Shown here: one piece after another, positions 44,447-55,730 of the stretch
Layout of the letters: the number at the start of each line of letters is the position of its first letter
Position numbering within the stretch: the first letter of the stretch is position 1
Source of the DNA: Prosopocoilus inquinatus
Taxonomy: Eukaryota; Arthropoda; Insecta; Coleoptera; Lucanidae
Direction of reading: 5' to 3'
Assembly (NCBI GenBank): GCA_036172665.1
Contig: CM069877.1
Span: 28,235,001-28,299,000 of the forward strand
Length of the DNA stretch: 64,000 nucleotides
Position numbers and translations under genes: made by a program
The notes under the pieces: generated by a model
What the model was told of the DNA's origin: nothing
Database searches by the model: none
What the model saw: the letters and a program-made list of their open reading frames with translations, nothing else

Positions 44447-45807
44447 CAGAGATATAGAGGAGGGGAGAATTCGCTTCGACGAGTGCGCATCCAAATTTAC
44501 GACAAATCTATGGAAGCCGCCATTTTGACGTTCGTATATTAAATACGACCGCCGCAGGTGTTTTATATACGGTGTTATACGGTATATCAGAGCGCGTTGT
44601 GGTTATGAGTTTATGACATGTTGTTTTTCAGTGGTGTTGTTTTGTATTATAATCTGTGAGTTTTGTGTGGTTTTTATATTTTATGGGACTATTCGATAAT
44701 TTATATCTACTACAAGATGTCTTGTTCTGTACCAGGATTTTCAAACATTCGAAGATTTAAGCCGGAAGGTATTTTTTTTCACACGTAAGTTGTTATTTGT
44801 ACCCATGCAGCAGGGATTGTTTAAAAGCATGTACTAAAGAATCATTATTGGTACAATTGTTTCAGATTTCCTCGAGGTGAATTAGTGAGAAAGTGGTTGC
44901 AAGTTCTCGAAAAAGATATTGAACGTGAGTTTGGACAAGAAACAAATTCATTTGTTCTCAACATTTTAGTGCCGAAGATTTTATTGCTAAAGGTCATCAA
45001 AGCCTTCTTTTAGTCAGATGCAGTACCGTTTGTTACAAGCAGTAGTCAATAAAATCAGCGAACAAACCAATCCATAATTACAGGTGAGATTTAAATCTAA
45101 AAATGAAATACAGTGTTTTCAGTTTATTATAATTTTTAGTGTACGTCCGGAGAAAATAAAAATTAAATATACGATTGTAAAAAAGAAACATCTCCAGAAC
45201 CAACAAAAATTGTACCAGGCCAAGAGAATTTATTTAGCTTTTTAAGTACAAATTCTGTTTTCTCAGTAATTGTACAAATTCTGTTTTCTCCGCAATTGTA
45301 CATTTAATATACAATAGGTTAATTGTGTATGTACTGAATATAGGTAGATTTTTATGTTATATTACCTTTGTAGTTCATTTTGTTAATGATTTATTACTAA
45401 TATTAAAATTCAATAAATACTGCAAATCTATTTTTTTCTATGGTGAGTAATTTTAAACGGTATATTTATCAGACCTCGCATTAAAATAACTATTATTTCA
45501 CATACACTGGCACATATTTTAACTTTAAATTTCCGTAATGTAATATTAATTCACGGTTGTTTTATTGTACTGTAACTTTTTTTTTCTGATATGTTTCTTA
45601 CGAAATCTAATTTTTTATAATGCAAATCAAGTCTGTCGATAAGGTGTACTTTTATTTCTGTCTAAATGTCATTAGTGCGTCTACTTAATTTTAACAGGCA
45701 AATTCTTTTATTTAAATTTCCCGCAAAAGAGAGCGTCAAAATGGCGATATTCAATCTTGGTTAATTCGCGCTGGTCGACGCGAATTCTCCCCTCCTCTAT
45801 ATCTCTG
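44447..45807 (+). mobile_element. P-element-like transposon with perfect 8-bp duplication
   Basis: CAGAGATATAGAGGAGGGG and its inverted copy are the ends (about 27 bp matching). GGCGGCGC stands directly outside both (44439-44446 and 45808-45815). An 8-bp duplication plus a THAP-type exon (next entry) point to the P superfamily. At 1.36 kb it is internally deleted and non-autonomous. Confidence 0.85.
44717..45050 (+). pseudogene. THAP-domain transposase start, degenerate
   Basis: Exon 1 from ATG 44717 reads MSCSVPGFSNIRRFKPEGIF and ends CACAC|GTAAGT (44784). After TTTCAG at 44865 it continues FPRGELVRKWLQVLEKDIE, and in another frame ICSQHFSAEDFIAKGHQ. This is the C2CH zinc-binding THAP fold used by P transposases to bind DNA. 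The second Cys of the first pair is replaced by Phe (VPGF for VPGC), and a frameshift separates the C-x2-H half. No catalytic domain follows. Confidence 0.8.
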
Positions 45808-45971
45808 GGCGGCGCGCATTATGTTTGGGTCGTAAGCTCAGCGATAAATACTAGCCTAATAAATCAAACGGGATTTCCAATTTCGTTATTAGGGCGTATA
45901 TTAAACACATCGTATATTATCTCGGGGAAATAATTCAAGTTTGTTTACATTCGCCCTAAAATGATACTATA

Positions 45972-46866
45972 CAGGGTATTTGCGAAATAAGTGCAAAATT
46001 TTTAACGACAGTACGCTGACATCACAAATAACACGAAAAAAAACCAAAAAATTCTTATAACAAAAAGAACATACCTTTATTCGTCCCTTATTCGGCGCTC
46101 CTGAAATAACGAAAAAAAAAAACTTACGGAACTTGCTTCTCTCATCGTAGATCGTAGTAAACATCGCGGGATTGACTAATACGCAAGACACACTCACCGA
46201 ATATCATCTGTGTGGAGAATCACATTCAAACAAACGTTCACTATTAGTCATTTAGAAATGTTTATAGCAATTGTTCGACGTGGTCTTCATTATTAGCGAC
46301 ACACAAACGAGCTCGGCGAAAAAGTGATTCTTGTGTTCGCGTGAATGTCAGAATTAGCGCAAATACTGTCGACAGCATTATGATTACACTCCTCTAAAAT
46401 GCTGTTCTCTCGCTGTTCTTAAATTGCGGCTTTTTAATAAGTAATAATACTATGTACATAGGAATCATATTTAGCTTTAACTTGTTCAATCACTTTTACA
46501 AACTAAATTGTTGATCTCAAAGAATACGAAGCAATAAATTGTGTGTCATAGTCATAAGAAATGAAGCAAATTCTTTCGCTCAGCTGTAATGCGTCTTATT
46601 ACGACGTTAAAAACAATACCTTTATTGGCCTTTCGAGTTTGGCAAAGTTCACTGCTCGATTGTACTTCTGTTTTTTGTTCCAATAAAATTTCCTTTTCTT
46701 GAGCTACCTCAAAGACATAGACGTACGACTATTTCTTGCCCGATTTTCAACTGCGATTTTCTCGAAATGTGTAAAACTTTTGTTAAAGACATGTAAGTTC
46801 AATCGTTACCATTTGTGGTGATGTATTGCAGGTTTAAATATCTGCACTTATTTCACAAACACCAGG
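45972..46866. mobile_element. TA-flanked MITE, 0.9 kb
   Basis: CAGGGTATTTGCGAAATAAG at the left and the inverse of CCTGGTGTTTGTGAAATAAG at the right, each next to TA. A further copy of the right terminus lies at 47726-47763, so two related elements may be joined. Confidence 0.65.
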
Positions 46867-46920
46867 TATTGCTGTCGTGGAATCATAGCATCACATTTTT
46901 GAGTATACGTAATCCGTATT

Positions 46921-47703
46921 AAATTCTTTTATAGCACGAATGTAATTAACGTTTTCCTTTCGTCGCTTCGTTAGGCTTTTTCTCTCTTGGAGAGATCTTT
47001 CCTTTGGACATTCTTATTGCTTTGAATTCTGTTACGGTTTAAAATCTCTGCAGTAAAATATCAACGGTGAGAAAACTTCCCTTGTGATCAAACTTCGGTC
47101 AATACTATCGTGCAATGGTCTTTGAACAGCTATGTTGTTCAATTATTTCCCAGAGGAAATGGAACAACCCAAAATGAGATCTGCCTTACTCACAGCGATT
47201 CACAGAGTGTACAGTCGTACACCATCCGTTGGGGAAAACGGATTTCTCGCATTTTTACATAGATTTGGTTAATCCGCTCGGAAAGTTCAGAGAATACGTA
47301 GTGTTTAAGTAATTCCAGTTAACCTGTTTTATAGAATTTTGCAACAAGCAACAAAACGCGTGTTCGCCTTAACGTGTCAAACGGTAAACTGTGGCCGAAA
47401 ATGGATGCCGCGGAGGCCGGAATCGACTCTCTGCAAGCCAATATGACGAGCCAATCGGAAGACATAATGCGATGGACGTGGTTGCATAAGACCAATAAAA
47501 AGACTTGGTTTCAAACGGCGTAACGACGTCACTTCCGGGAAGAAATGTTGCCATTCTACTAAACCAAGCACATGCAAAACGTGGTTGCCGAAATGTAACT
47601 GGAGGTTAACCCGTTAAAAGGTCTCTTTATGGAAGACAATGATGGAACATAAAAGGAAATAAATATATATTGTATCCACGGATTGGCTTCACAATATGAT
47701 TTT
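46921..47703. repeat. 0.8 kb dispersed repeat, pair member 2
   Basis: Direct-orientation partner of 31336-32232, 15.6 kb away in the neighbouring intron. Confidence 0.7.
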
Positions 47704-47884
47704 TTTTTCAATAGCGGCGTTTAGAGGTTTAAATTTCTGCACTTATTTCACAAACACCCGGTATATTTGAATAAGTAGTACACGAGTACCAAGTAGCCAT
47801 TATAAAACAAAGTGTAACTAAATACAGATATGCATACTCAAAAAGGTAAGAGTAGAATATTAAATTAATCACAAACTTAGGGCA

Positions 47885-47978
47885 GGTTTACACGAGGTCA
47901 CATGATTTTAGTACTTGCTTCGTGTAAACACGTGTTTTAGAACTAAAATACATGTTTATACAAGGCAAGTACTAAAAT
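47885..47978. repeat. hairpin repeat
   Basis: ATTTTAGTACTTGC...GTGTAAACACGTGTTTTAG pairs with CTAAAATACATGTTTATAC...GCAAGTACTAAAAT. The arms are about 40 bp and nearly contiguous. Confidence 0.65.
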
Positions 47979-48800
47979 CCAGCGCTGGATTCAGTAAGTT
48001 TAAGTATTAATAGAATCTGGAACATAATTGAAGACCACACGGGAATAAAGAGCACATCAAAGTCCAATTTCGGAAACAGATTTATAGCAAACAATCACTA
48101 ACAACGTCTGTAAATACCTGTGTTTACAGAGAAACAATAGGGTTTGTAAATCTCAGATTGCGATTTCCGTAAAATATGAAATTTATGGCTCTGCTTTCCC
48201 TCTTCTTTTTAATTGAGTATTATCAAGAATACTTACATTAAAGCTGTAAAGGCTCGGATATAACGAGTGTCTAAATAAAAAAAAAAAACTGGCCAAGTAG
48301 GCGGGCGGAAGCCGCAATGTTACCCCTAATTTCTGTACACAGTTAAGGATAATAATTTTTGCATAGCAAATGCAACTTCCAATATTCCCCACTTGTGCAG
48401 CAATCTGAAAGGGAATAATGCTTCAGTAGTGCGGCAGTGTACAAGTGAGTGTTAGCCTCCTAGTGTCCTCTTGACCTAATTAGGTACGCGTCCTGTTCCT
48501 AGTTGAAAGATTGTTTATTTTAAAATTTGTTCAATCAATTTCCTCAGTTTGTAATTAATTTTAATCGTAACCGATTTTTCTTAATTAATTTAATTGAATT
48601 TTTGTGTTTCAAGAAAGTCCGCGTTGGTGAGTTGACAGAAAAATCTATTTTGGATATAAAAAAAGCTATTTTCTAACATACGTTTCTTTTGTAATGTACA
48701 GAATATTCGCTTTTTTCTCCAAACCATTTTTTTCTATTTAACGTTATAAATTCAGGGATATTTATTTGTTTGTTTTGAAATCTTGAATTTTTGTTTATTT
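47979..48800. other. unassigned intronic stretch
   Basis: AT-rich, with no repeat or gene recognised. Confidence 0.35.
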
Positions 48801-48971
48801 TGTAAACTTTTCAATTTTTGGATAATTCTTGCTCGTGAGAATTGCAGAGAATATGAACCAAAAAAAAACTTTTTAAAACGAGCTAAAAGAGTAATTTATT
48901 GACTTACTTGACGTTTCGCAAATATAATTATTTGTAATTGAAGTTTGTTCTTGTCCGATGAAAATTGTAAG

Positions 48972-49257
48972 TACAAAGTTTTTTTAATCTTGAACCGGAC
49001 AAAAATATGAAGGGAAAACACTCAACGTTTCGCTATAGATTTATAGCTTCGTCAGGAGTGAAAAAAGTAAATAAACAATGGTAACATGATTATTAACATG
49101 ATTTTAAACTAAAATACGAGTTGTTCAGAATAAAGAAAAAAGTAACTAGAACTAAATTAAAACTAATTTTTTTTTTATAAGCTATAAATCTATAGCGAAA
49201 CGTTGAGTCAAAATCTGCATATTTTTGTCCGGTTCGAGATTAAAAAAACTTTGTACT
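48972..49257. repeat. hammerhead family C fold-back
   Basis: About 75-bp arms (AAGTACAAAGTTTTTTTAAT ... CGCTATAGATTTATAGC, and its inverse) surround a loop of about 130 bp. The left arm has the full ribozyme motif; the right arm lacks the CUGACGA strand. Confidence 0.8.
49019..49060 (-). ncRNA. hammerhead ribozyme motif, family C
   Basis: Minus strand: CACTC, CTGACGA, one extra A, stem II GCTATA/TATAGC with loop AATC, GAAA, two-pair stem III AC/GT, U17, then GAGTG pairing fully with CACTC. The extra A sits between A9 and the first stem II pair, the position where a natural viroid hammerhead (chrysanthemum chlorotic mottle viroid, plus strand) also has an added A. Confidence 0.72.
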
Positions 49258-49569
49258 TATAATTATTTGCTTTATCAAAAGTGAATAACGGAAAATATAA
49301 ACAATTTAGCCTACTATTTTTTTTTAATTAATTTTGAAGAGATTGTTAATGGTAAAAAAAATTATTAGCAAAGATATAACTTGTAAACCAAGAATTTCAT
49401 TACTGATGCGGCCAGGCCCGTCTTAGTTAGGGAAATCCTGGTAAAACCTAACTAGAGTATGCAAATAAATTGTTGTAACAAAAATTACAACAATTCTAAC
49501 AATAATAAACCACTAAAATAACATAATAATATAGTTTCTCTAATAAATAAACAGGGAAGTTTCCGATTA

Positions 49570-50330
49570 TTATGTCTCATTTAATGAACTTAGAAAACTA
49601 CAAAATATATCGTTCAAATTTGCAAAATCTGTTCTTTTATTAATTGAATTATTACACATTTTTATTTTACACATTTCAATAAATCTACGTTTAAACGTGT
49701 TAGACTCCTGATAAAGAATTTTAGCATTTTCAAAATCAAAAATATGTTTAGTTAAAAGTGAATGTTCTACTAACATTGAATGACTCTCATTCTTTTTTTG
49801 GATATAATATTTATGCTGATCTAACCTTTTTTTAAATTTTGGTTAGTTTCACCTATATAAGCTGAGTTACAACTTTGACAATTTACCTGATAAACTACAT
49901 TTGGAGTTTGAAATTTAGGTGTTTTTGTTTTTAAATTAGTAAAAATAATGTTAAAATTATCTATAATATATATAAGATTTACTGGCTAAATGTAAATTAA
50001 ATGTTTATAAGAATCATGTAAAGGTTCTATATAAGGTAATGATATGTATTTATTTCCTTTTTTTGTGAAATGTTAGATATATTCACATTTTTTAAATGCT
50101 TTAAATGATTGTTTATTACTGAGTCAATAAGCTTTTCAGGGTAAGAATTTTGAATAAGAATTAAATTTAAATTTTCAGTTATAAATAATTTCTCTGAAAG
50201 TAATGCTGCACGCTCAGTTAAACTAATATTAGTTGAAATTTTGTGACTTTGTGGTTGATAGGAATGAAAGTTAATATATCTACCTGACCATGTAGGTTTA
50301 TGATACCTATTTGTTACTTTTGATAAAGCA
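49570..50330 (-). pseudogene. Penelope-like RT end plus GIY-YIG endonuclease, broken
   Basis: Minus-strand reading, across at least one stop and frame changes: YHKPTWSGRYINFHSYQPQS (matches the Penelope RT motif YRKPTxTxRYLNFxSxHP), LTERAALLSEKLF, QNSYPEKLIDSVINNHL, TKKGNKYISLPYIEPLHDS, then VVYQVNCQSCNSAYIGETNQ (the GIY-YIG start with the CxxC of Penelope enzymes) and LVEHSLLTKHIFDFENAKI followed by NSINKRTDFANLNDIF. The catalytic Arg region is LKKRLDQH. The RT palm is missing. The reverse transcriptase extends a nicked target; the GIY-YIG domain makes the nick. This copy is dead. Confidence 0.87.
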
Positions 50331-50362
50331 AATACTTATATTTGCGAAACGTCAACTCAAGT
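50321..50362 (+). ncRNA. degenerate hammerhead motif at the Penelope terminus
   Basis: TTGATAA (for CTGANGA), extra A, stem II GCAAAT/ATTTGC, GAAA, AC/GT, C17, then stem I AA...AAGT against ACTT...TT. Two core positions are changed, so it is likely inactive, but the layout matches family C. Confidence 0.5.
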
Positions 50363-50533
50363 CAATAAATTTCTCTTTTAGTTCGTTTTTAAAAGCTTTT
50401 TTAATTGTTCATATTCTCTGTAAACTTTTCGGTTATTATTTCAAAATTTGAAATTATTTTTTTCTATAATTGTATTGCGAACTAGATTTTACATTTTTAA
50501 ATACGTTGTTATATTTAAATAGTTATATATATA

Positions 50534-51733
50534 CAGTGTGTCCCAGATTGATTAGGCTACTATGTGTAATTTTCTTATTACCGAAGATAGAGATTTGGTT
50601 AACTAGGCAATATTTTGCAGTTTCTTGTGCAAATTCAGATGTCGTTGAAAAAATTTGAAAATTCCGAATAGTTGCGATATTATTGCAGAAAAACTGAAAA
50701 TCGCTATTTTCTTTAATGGCTAATAACTTCGTAATCATAAGAAATATGAAAAACTGTTTGATATAAGAGTTACTAGGTTTGATAAAATACAGTCGAAAGT
50801 TAAGTCAAAAAAATTCAAGATGGCGGCTTTCAAGATATTGATAGCAACTTTCTTATTTTAAATGGACGCCATATTGGATTTTTATACGATTAAATAGAAT
50901 TTTCTTTTCTCTTTTCAACCATGTATAATAACTTATACCTAAATAAAAAAATATTAAAGAAGTAAGCCAGGAAAAATAAAAGTTGCTTTTACTTGTAAAA
51001 CAAAGGAAAGTTATAATAAATACTCACAGTATCTGGTCATTAGTTAAATAATTAATGAAACACAACTGACATCGTTTTGTGGCACTCTTGGCACACCTTG
51101 CAGGATATTTCGATTAATACTATGAAATGCTTGTATAACTGCTTCACGTAATTCTGCATTGTTGTTACCATTTAGAATACTATCATATTTTTATTTTTTA
51201 CTGTGCTCCAGAAATACAAGTCGAGGGGTGTTAAATCCCGGGATTAGGGTGGCCACTGGTTAACTGTATTTGTAACTGTTACTATTCAAACGATAGTTTA
51301 TTTGTGGGCAAAGTAAAAAATAAAAATATGTCTATTTCAGCTATAAAAAGAAAAAATTACGTGAAACAGAGGTGCAAACATTTTTCTAGTACTAATCGAA
51401 ATATTTAAAATAAGAAAGTTCCTATCAATATCTTGAAAGCCGCCATCTTGAATTTTATTTTGATCTAACTTTCGACTGTATTTTATCAAACCTAGTAACT
51501 TTTATATCAAACTTTTTTCATATTTCTTATAATTACGAAGTTATTAGCCATTAACGAAAATAGCGATTTTCAATTTTTCTGTGATGACATCGGAACTATT
51601 CGCAATTTTCAAATTTTCTCAACGGCATCTGAATTAGCACAAAAAACTGCAAAATATTGCCCATTTAACCAAATCTCTATCTTCGCTAATAAGGAAGTTA
51701 CCCATGTTAGCTTACTCAATCTGGGACACACTG
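50534..51733. mobile_element. Tc1/mariner-type element with about 330-bp inverted arms
   Basis: CAGTGTGTCCCAGATTGA and its inverted copy are the ends, each next to TA. The arms continue for about 330 bp (shared blocks TTCAAGATGGCGGCTTTCAA and GTAGCC-free AT stretches). The centre holds a transposase relic. Confidence 0.85.
51060..51265 (-). pseudogene. Tc1/mariner-superfamily transposase relic
   Basis: Minus-strand frame: WPP, stop, SRDLTPLDLYFWSTVKNKNM. This is the third catalytic motif W-P-(P/A)-R-S-P-D-L-(T/N)-P-x-D-(F/Y)-F-(L)-W. Only about 60 residues remain. Confidence 0.7.
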
Positions 51734-51739
51734 TAGGTA

Positions 51740-52666
51740 CAAGGTGACTACGCGAGAATTCCTACCCCCATTAACTCTTTTATTTTTGATTTTAGGAAAA
51801 ATGCTTAATACAAAACTTATAGGGACTAATTCAAAGTTTCTCTGTGTGGTCACAGAAAAACAATTGATGGTCGAATAAACGAGATATGAACTAAACTTAA
51901 GTTTTTTTAAATGGCACACCCAGTATTTTATTACATTTTTCGATTCAAAATAAAATTCTAATGGGACTACATGTATAATAAAACTAATAATGTAGAAGGT
52001 GTCTATAAAATAATTCCTGTTTAATTTTTCTTATTTTTTATTTTAAAAAGAAAAAGGATAAAAAAAGTTGTAGAATTTATTTCAGTACTGCTACAGATAC
52101 TCACAACAGACAATTGAGCGTCGGATACCCAAAGAAATAAACGAAGTTTTGGTTTTAAATAAAATAACATTGAATAAAATTTTACCTTTAACATATTAAA
52201 TGGATTTACATGTTTTCTAAAAATTAACTTTTTAACTAGACACGAAAAATATTTCGGAAAAATTGAATTTAAAAAAATGACTAAAAATTTAACGTAAAAC
52301 ATATTCAAAGCATCTTCAATTTTTTTAAGCAAAGTGTAAATCTTTTTAAAATGTTTTGATTCACATCTCTTAGTATAAAATAATCATTATTCCAGTTTTC
52401 TATTTCTAAAATTCAAAAATAAAATAAATTAAATAGGAATTATGTTATAGACACCTTCTACATTCTTGGTTTTATTATATACGTAATCCCAGTAGAATTT
52501 AATTTAGAATCGAATATCGTAATAATATACAGGGTGTTCCATTTAAAGAAACTCAAGTTTAGTTTATATCTCGTTTATCCGATCATCAATTTTGTATTAA
52601 ACATTTTTTCCTGAAATCAAAAATAAAGAAGTTAAATGGGGTAGGAATTCTCGCGTAGTCACCCTG
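51740..52666. mobile_element. long-TIR MITE, copy 1
   Basis: AAGGTGACTACGCGAGAATTCC at the left is inverted at the right, with TA outside both ends. The arms match for over 300 bp. It is a paralogue of 57685-58848, and it abuts the previous element. Confidence 0.85.
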
Positions 52667-54300
52667 TACATAGATTCTATTCATTGCTATGAGAATTTAG
52701 GGAGAATTTGGTACTCAAGTATGTAACTAAATTTTAGGCAGTGTTGCAATGTTTTCTTTTCATCGCGAACTCACGCTTAAAAATTACGTGATAATTTCAA
52801 CTATAATTTTGTTGTTGCATTGTTTATGCTATCGTAACTTACTATTTAGTCAGAAAACTTGACACCTATAGTTATATAAACCGTTTTAGAAATTTAATTG
52901 TGCTTGTGACAAATAAAACAAATTAGTTCTAGGTGTTTAGTTGCATAAAATAAAAATTAGTTATTTCTGCCTTTTTGTAAGCTGTCATTACTTTTTCATT
53001 GTTAAGAAATATCAAAATTAGTTTTCGCAACTTTTATTTTGTTGCTGAAAACAAAAGTCATCACGAATATTACACTGTTTCCACAACTAACACACCATCA
53101 GCTGAGACTATATTCACTAAAAAATTAGTTGTGACATCAAAAATTTAATTGGGATTTTTAAGCGTGCATCTACAGCAGTGACGTTCAAACATTTTGGCAT
53201 TGCGACCCCGCATGGGACAACGAGGTAACATGCCGACCCAAAAAGAAAATAACCAATAATCTAATTCTAATTGCTCAAAATCTAGGACTAGGTAATCCGT
53301 CTAGACTAGAATTAAATGAAATTTCACGTTTTAAAAACTATTGTTTTTTCTCAAAAAATCCAAGATCCCAAGATAATTTTTCGCGATCCCGTTTGGGGTA
53401 CTATACTCACTATATGTTACACCACTCTAACCTAAAAGTAATTTTCAGTTCAGTTCAGTAGTTTGTGACAATTCAAATCAGATTGACCAGTTTTGACAAG
53501 TTTCAACGTGAAATTTCCACTTTTATCTACAGAATTGTTATAAATGACTCATTGGATATTGAAGATATATTCCATCTTTTTCAGACTGTAAAATTAGCAA
53601 ATTTCCGTTTGCTAATTGTCAATTGTTTTCGTTTATTTCCTCCAGTGGATGCAATTGCCGCATGTGGGAAATCAATCAGTTAATTGTAAATATTTCACAC
53701 ACTTGGCAATTTCATCACAAAATTTCTAGCTAGGGCACTGTTGCCAGTTCAATTTTTCAATGGTCTTTTAATTTGTTAACAGATATACATATCTATCGAA
53801 TAATTTAAATGTGAAAAACTGAATGAAATTTATTTCAAACAACAAAAACTGCAATTATTTTGAATGTTATTATTTCATGCAATAATTTATTTTATTTTAA
53901 ATCCGTAAAAAGTATTAGAATAAAAAAACTTATAGAGCCTGCCCTACACTACAATAAGCCTCCCCTGAATATTTAGTCTTCCTGCGGCCCTGTATACAAG
54001 ATGGTAAAATTATATTTTATCGATAAGTGAATTGATTTTCACGAGTTGATAATTAAATTTTACTGTCCTGTGTAATATTCTATTTCTTTTATAAAGACAA
54101 AATTTAAATAATTTATTTTTTTTATTAAAATAAATAAATAAAATCGCGTTGGATGATCATGATTCCAGTAACTAGTGCGGGTTGTTGCTATGGTTAATAC
54201 GAAAATTGTTACTTTATCTACCATTGCTGTTAAAATTTCCTTTTATCGAAAGTCTTAAGTTCGACAAAACACACTTTAAAGTTCGCTTTGGAAAAAGAAT
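52667..54300. other. unassigned intronic stretch
   Basis: AT-rich. 53700-53790 (CTAGGGCACTGTTGCCAG...GGTCTTTTAATTTGTTAACA) matches the end of the GTTCACAAATT MITE family. Confidence 0.4.
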
Positions 54301-54630
54301 TATTTGAGATATTTTCGCAAGTAAAATTTATTCTATTTGAAGTCCAAGGAGAGCAAAAACCAGATAGAGAGAGGAAAGGGCAAATCATTTTTGACAGTTA
54401 TTCTGAAAATACAGGTAAGACGCCATTCCAGCAGCCGTAGGAAACATATTGGAAAATCGATTTCCGGCTTTCCATTCCAAAGCCAAGACGCTACTAACAA
54501 AGATAATCGAGATTCAACTTTGTACGGATTGTTTAAAAGACAAAAGGGGATTAAAAGAAGGTTCCCAACCCTCGTTCGCATATTTTTACAATACGAGTAA
54601 TAATGCACAGGTTCTTTCAAAGTTATTAGT

Positions 54631-55200
54631 CGTACGCTTATAAAAAGGATGCCTAGGTTTGGATCAGTTCGATTTACTTTTAGCGTCTCAAAGGAGTACA
54701 TGGTTCCACGCCGCGCTGATTCGGGACTTGAGTCAAAGTGAACTAAAGATAGACTTTCTACTTATAACGTATAGCCAGGGAAAAGAATTCATGCCACTTA
54801 GTATTGTGTGGACGCGTGGATTTTACGTCGAATGTATTATTTACTCCTGCCACCTTTCCACCGCCTCCAATACGATGTTATTCAGGGAGAGGTGATTTGA
54901 ATTCGTACGCTTATAACTAAGGTGCCTATGTTTGGTTCATTTCGATTTACTTTTAGTGCTTCAAAAGAGTTATGGTTACACGTCGCGGCGCATAGAAAAG
55001 GTGTACAATTCGGGGATTAGACTCAAAGTGAACTATACATAGACTTTCTGCTAATAACGTATAACCAGGGAAAAGAACTCAGTCTACTTAATTCTTGACG
55101 CTCTTACGCTGAATGTATTATTTATTTTTGCCACCTTTCCGCGGTCTTCGACGCAATGCGTCGATTTGTTATAGAGGGGGAGGGGAAGGAATGCAATGCA
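54631..55200. repeat. diverged tandem duplication, 273-bp period
   Basis: CGTACGCTTATAA, TCAAAGTGAACTA, ATAACGTATA(G/A)CCAGGG and TGAATGTATTATTTA recur in order at 54631-54903 and 54904-55200. Identity is around 75 percent by eye. ORFs in the first unit are not conserved in the second. Confidence 0.7.
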
Positions 55201-55541
55201 ACCGTGGGCGAGGCTGATACACTCCGAGTACTAAATTTTTGTACTGCTCCTGGCTCGAATTCTTTTCCCTGCATATAATCATCGTACTTCTTGCACTCTG
55301 GGTGGTAAGTCCGTGTAGATGGGTTAACGTTTAAAGTTCACACCACGAATTTATCAGCATCTTCTTGCCAAATATGTATAGTTTACGAAAGATACTCGAT
55401 TCTTGAAGCGTATCAGTTGTGACACTCTTAAGATTTGATATTTTTGATGGTAGCAAGTTCCTGTATTTTCTTGACGCGTCTTTTAAAAGAAAATCGGTGT
55501 TCCTTGATTGAATACATTTATTTGGTATAAAACAAACTCAC

Positions 55542-55730
55542 CTTTGCATGGTTTACATTCGACTCCGCCTCCGAGCACCCTCCAGAAAAAGAGGGTGCCC
55601 GAATCGTGTTGCTCCGCGGACCACGCAGTGGCAGTTCCGTGGGTCGAGCAGCAGTCTTCTCGGGTCGTGTTTTCGCTTAGTAATTCGACGCACCTTTCGT
55701 TTCGAACCATCGTAGTCCAGCAAGTTCCGG
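55542..55730 (-). CDS. Fs: follistatin, N-terminal TB-type domain exon
   Basis: The acceptor TTTACAG and donor AAAG|GTGAGT bound 189 bp. It reads GTCWTTMVRNERCVELLSEN, TTREDCCSTHGTATAWS and TLFFWRVLGGGVECKPCK. The triple features CW, CC and FFW...GGVxCxPCK are those of the follistatin N-terminal (TB-like) domain that contacts the ligand. Phase 1 at the 3' end fits DTCNGVECG in the next exon. The signal-peptide exon is not in sight and may lie beyond 55.8 kb or outside the window. Confidence 0.9.

Larger units (their letters stand above)
48813..50418 (-). mobile_element. Penelope-like retroelement remnant with inverted terminal segments
   Basis: A 1.6 kb insertion flanked by the 12-bp direct repeat TGTAAACTTTTC (48801-48812 and 50419-50430). 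The outer arms (48850-48925 and 50340-50418) are inverted copies containing GCGAAACGTCAA. Inside is a family C fold-back (48972-49257) and a minus-strand coding remnant (49570-50330). Inverted partial terminal repeats and short variable duplications are typical of Penelope-like elements. Confidence 0.82.
43942..55541 (-). other. follistatin intron, 11.6 kb, transposon-filled
   Basis: Bounded by GTGAGT at 55541 and GCAG at 43942. The phases agree (G|AT). It contains the P-like element, the Penelope remnant, three long-TIR elements and tandem duplicates listed separately. Confidence 0.75.
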
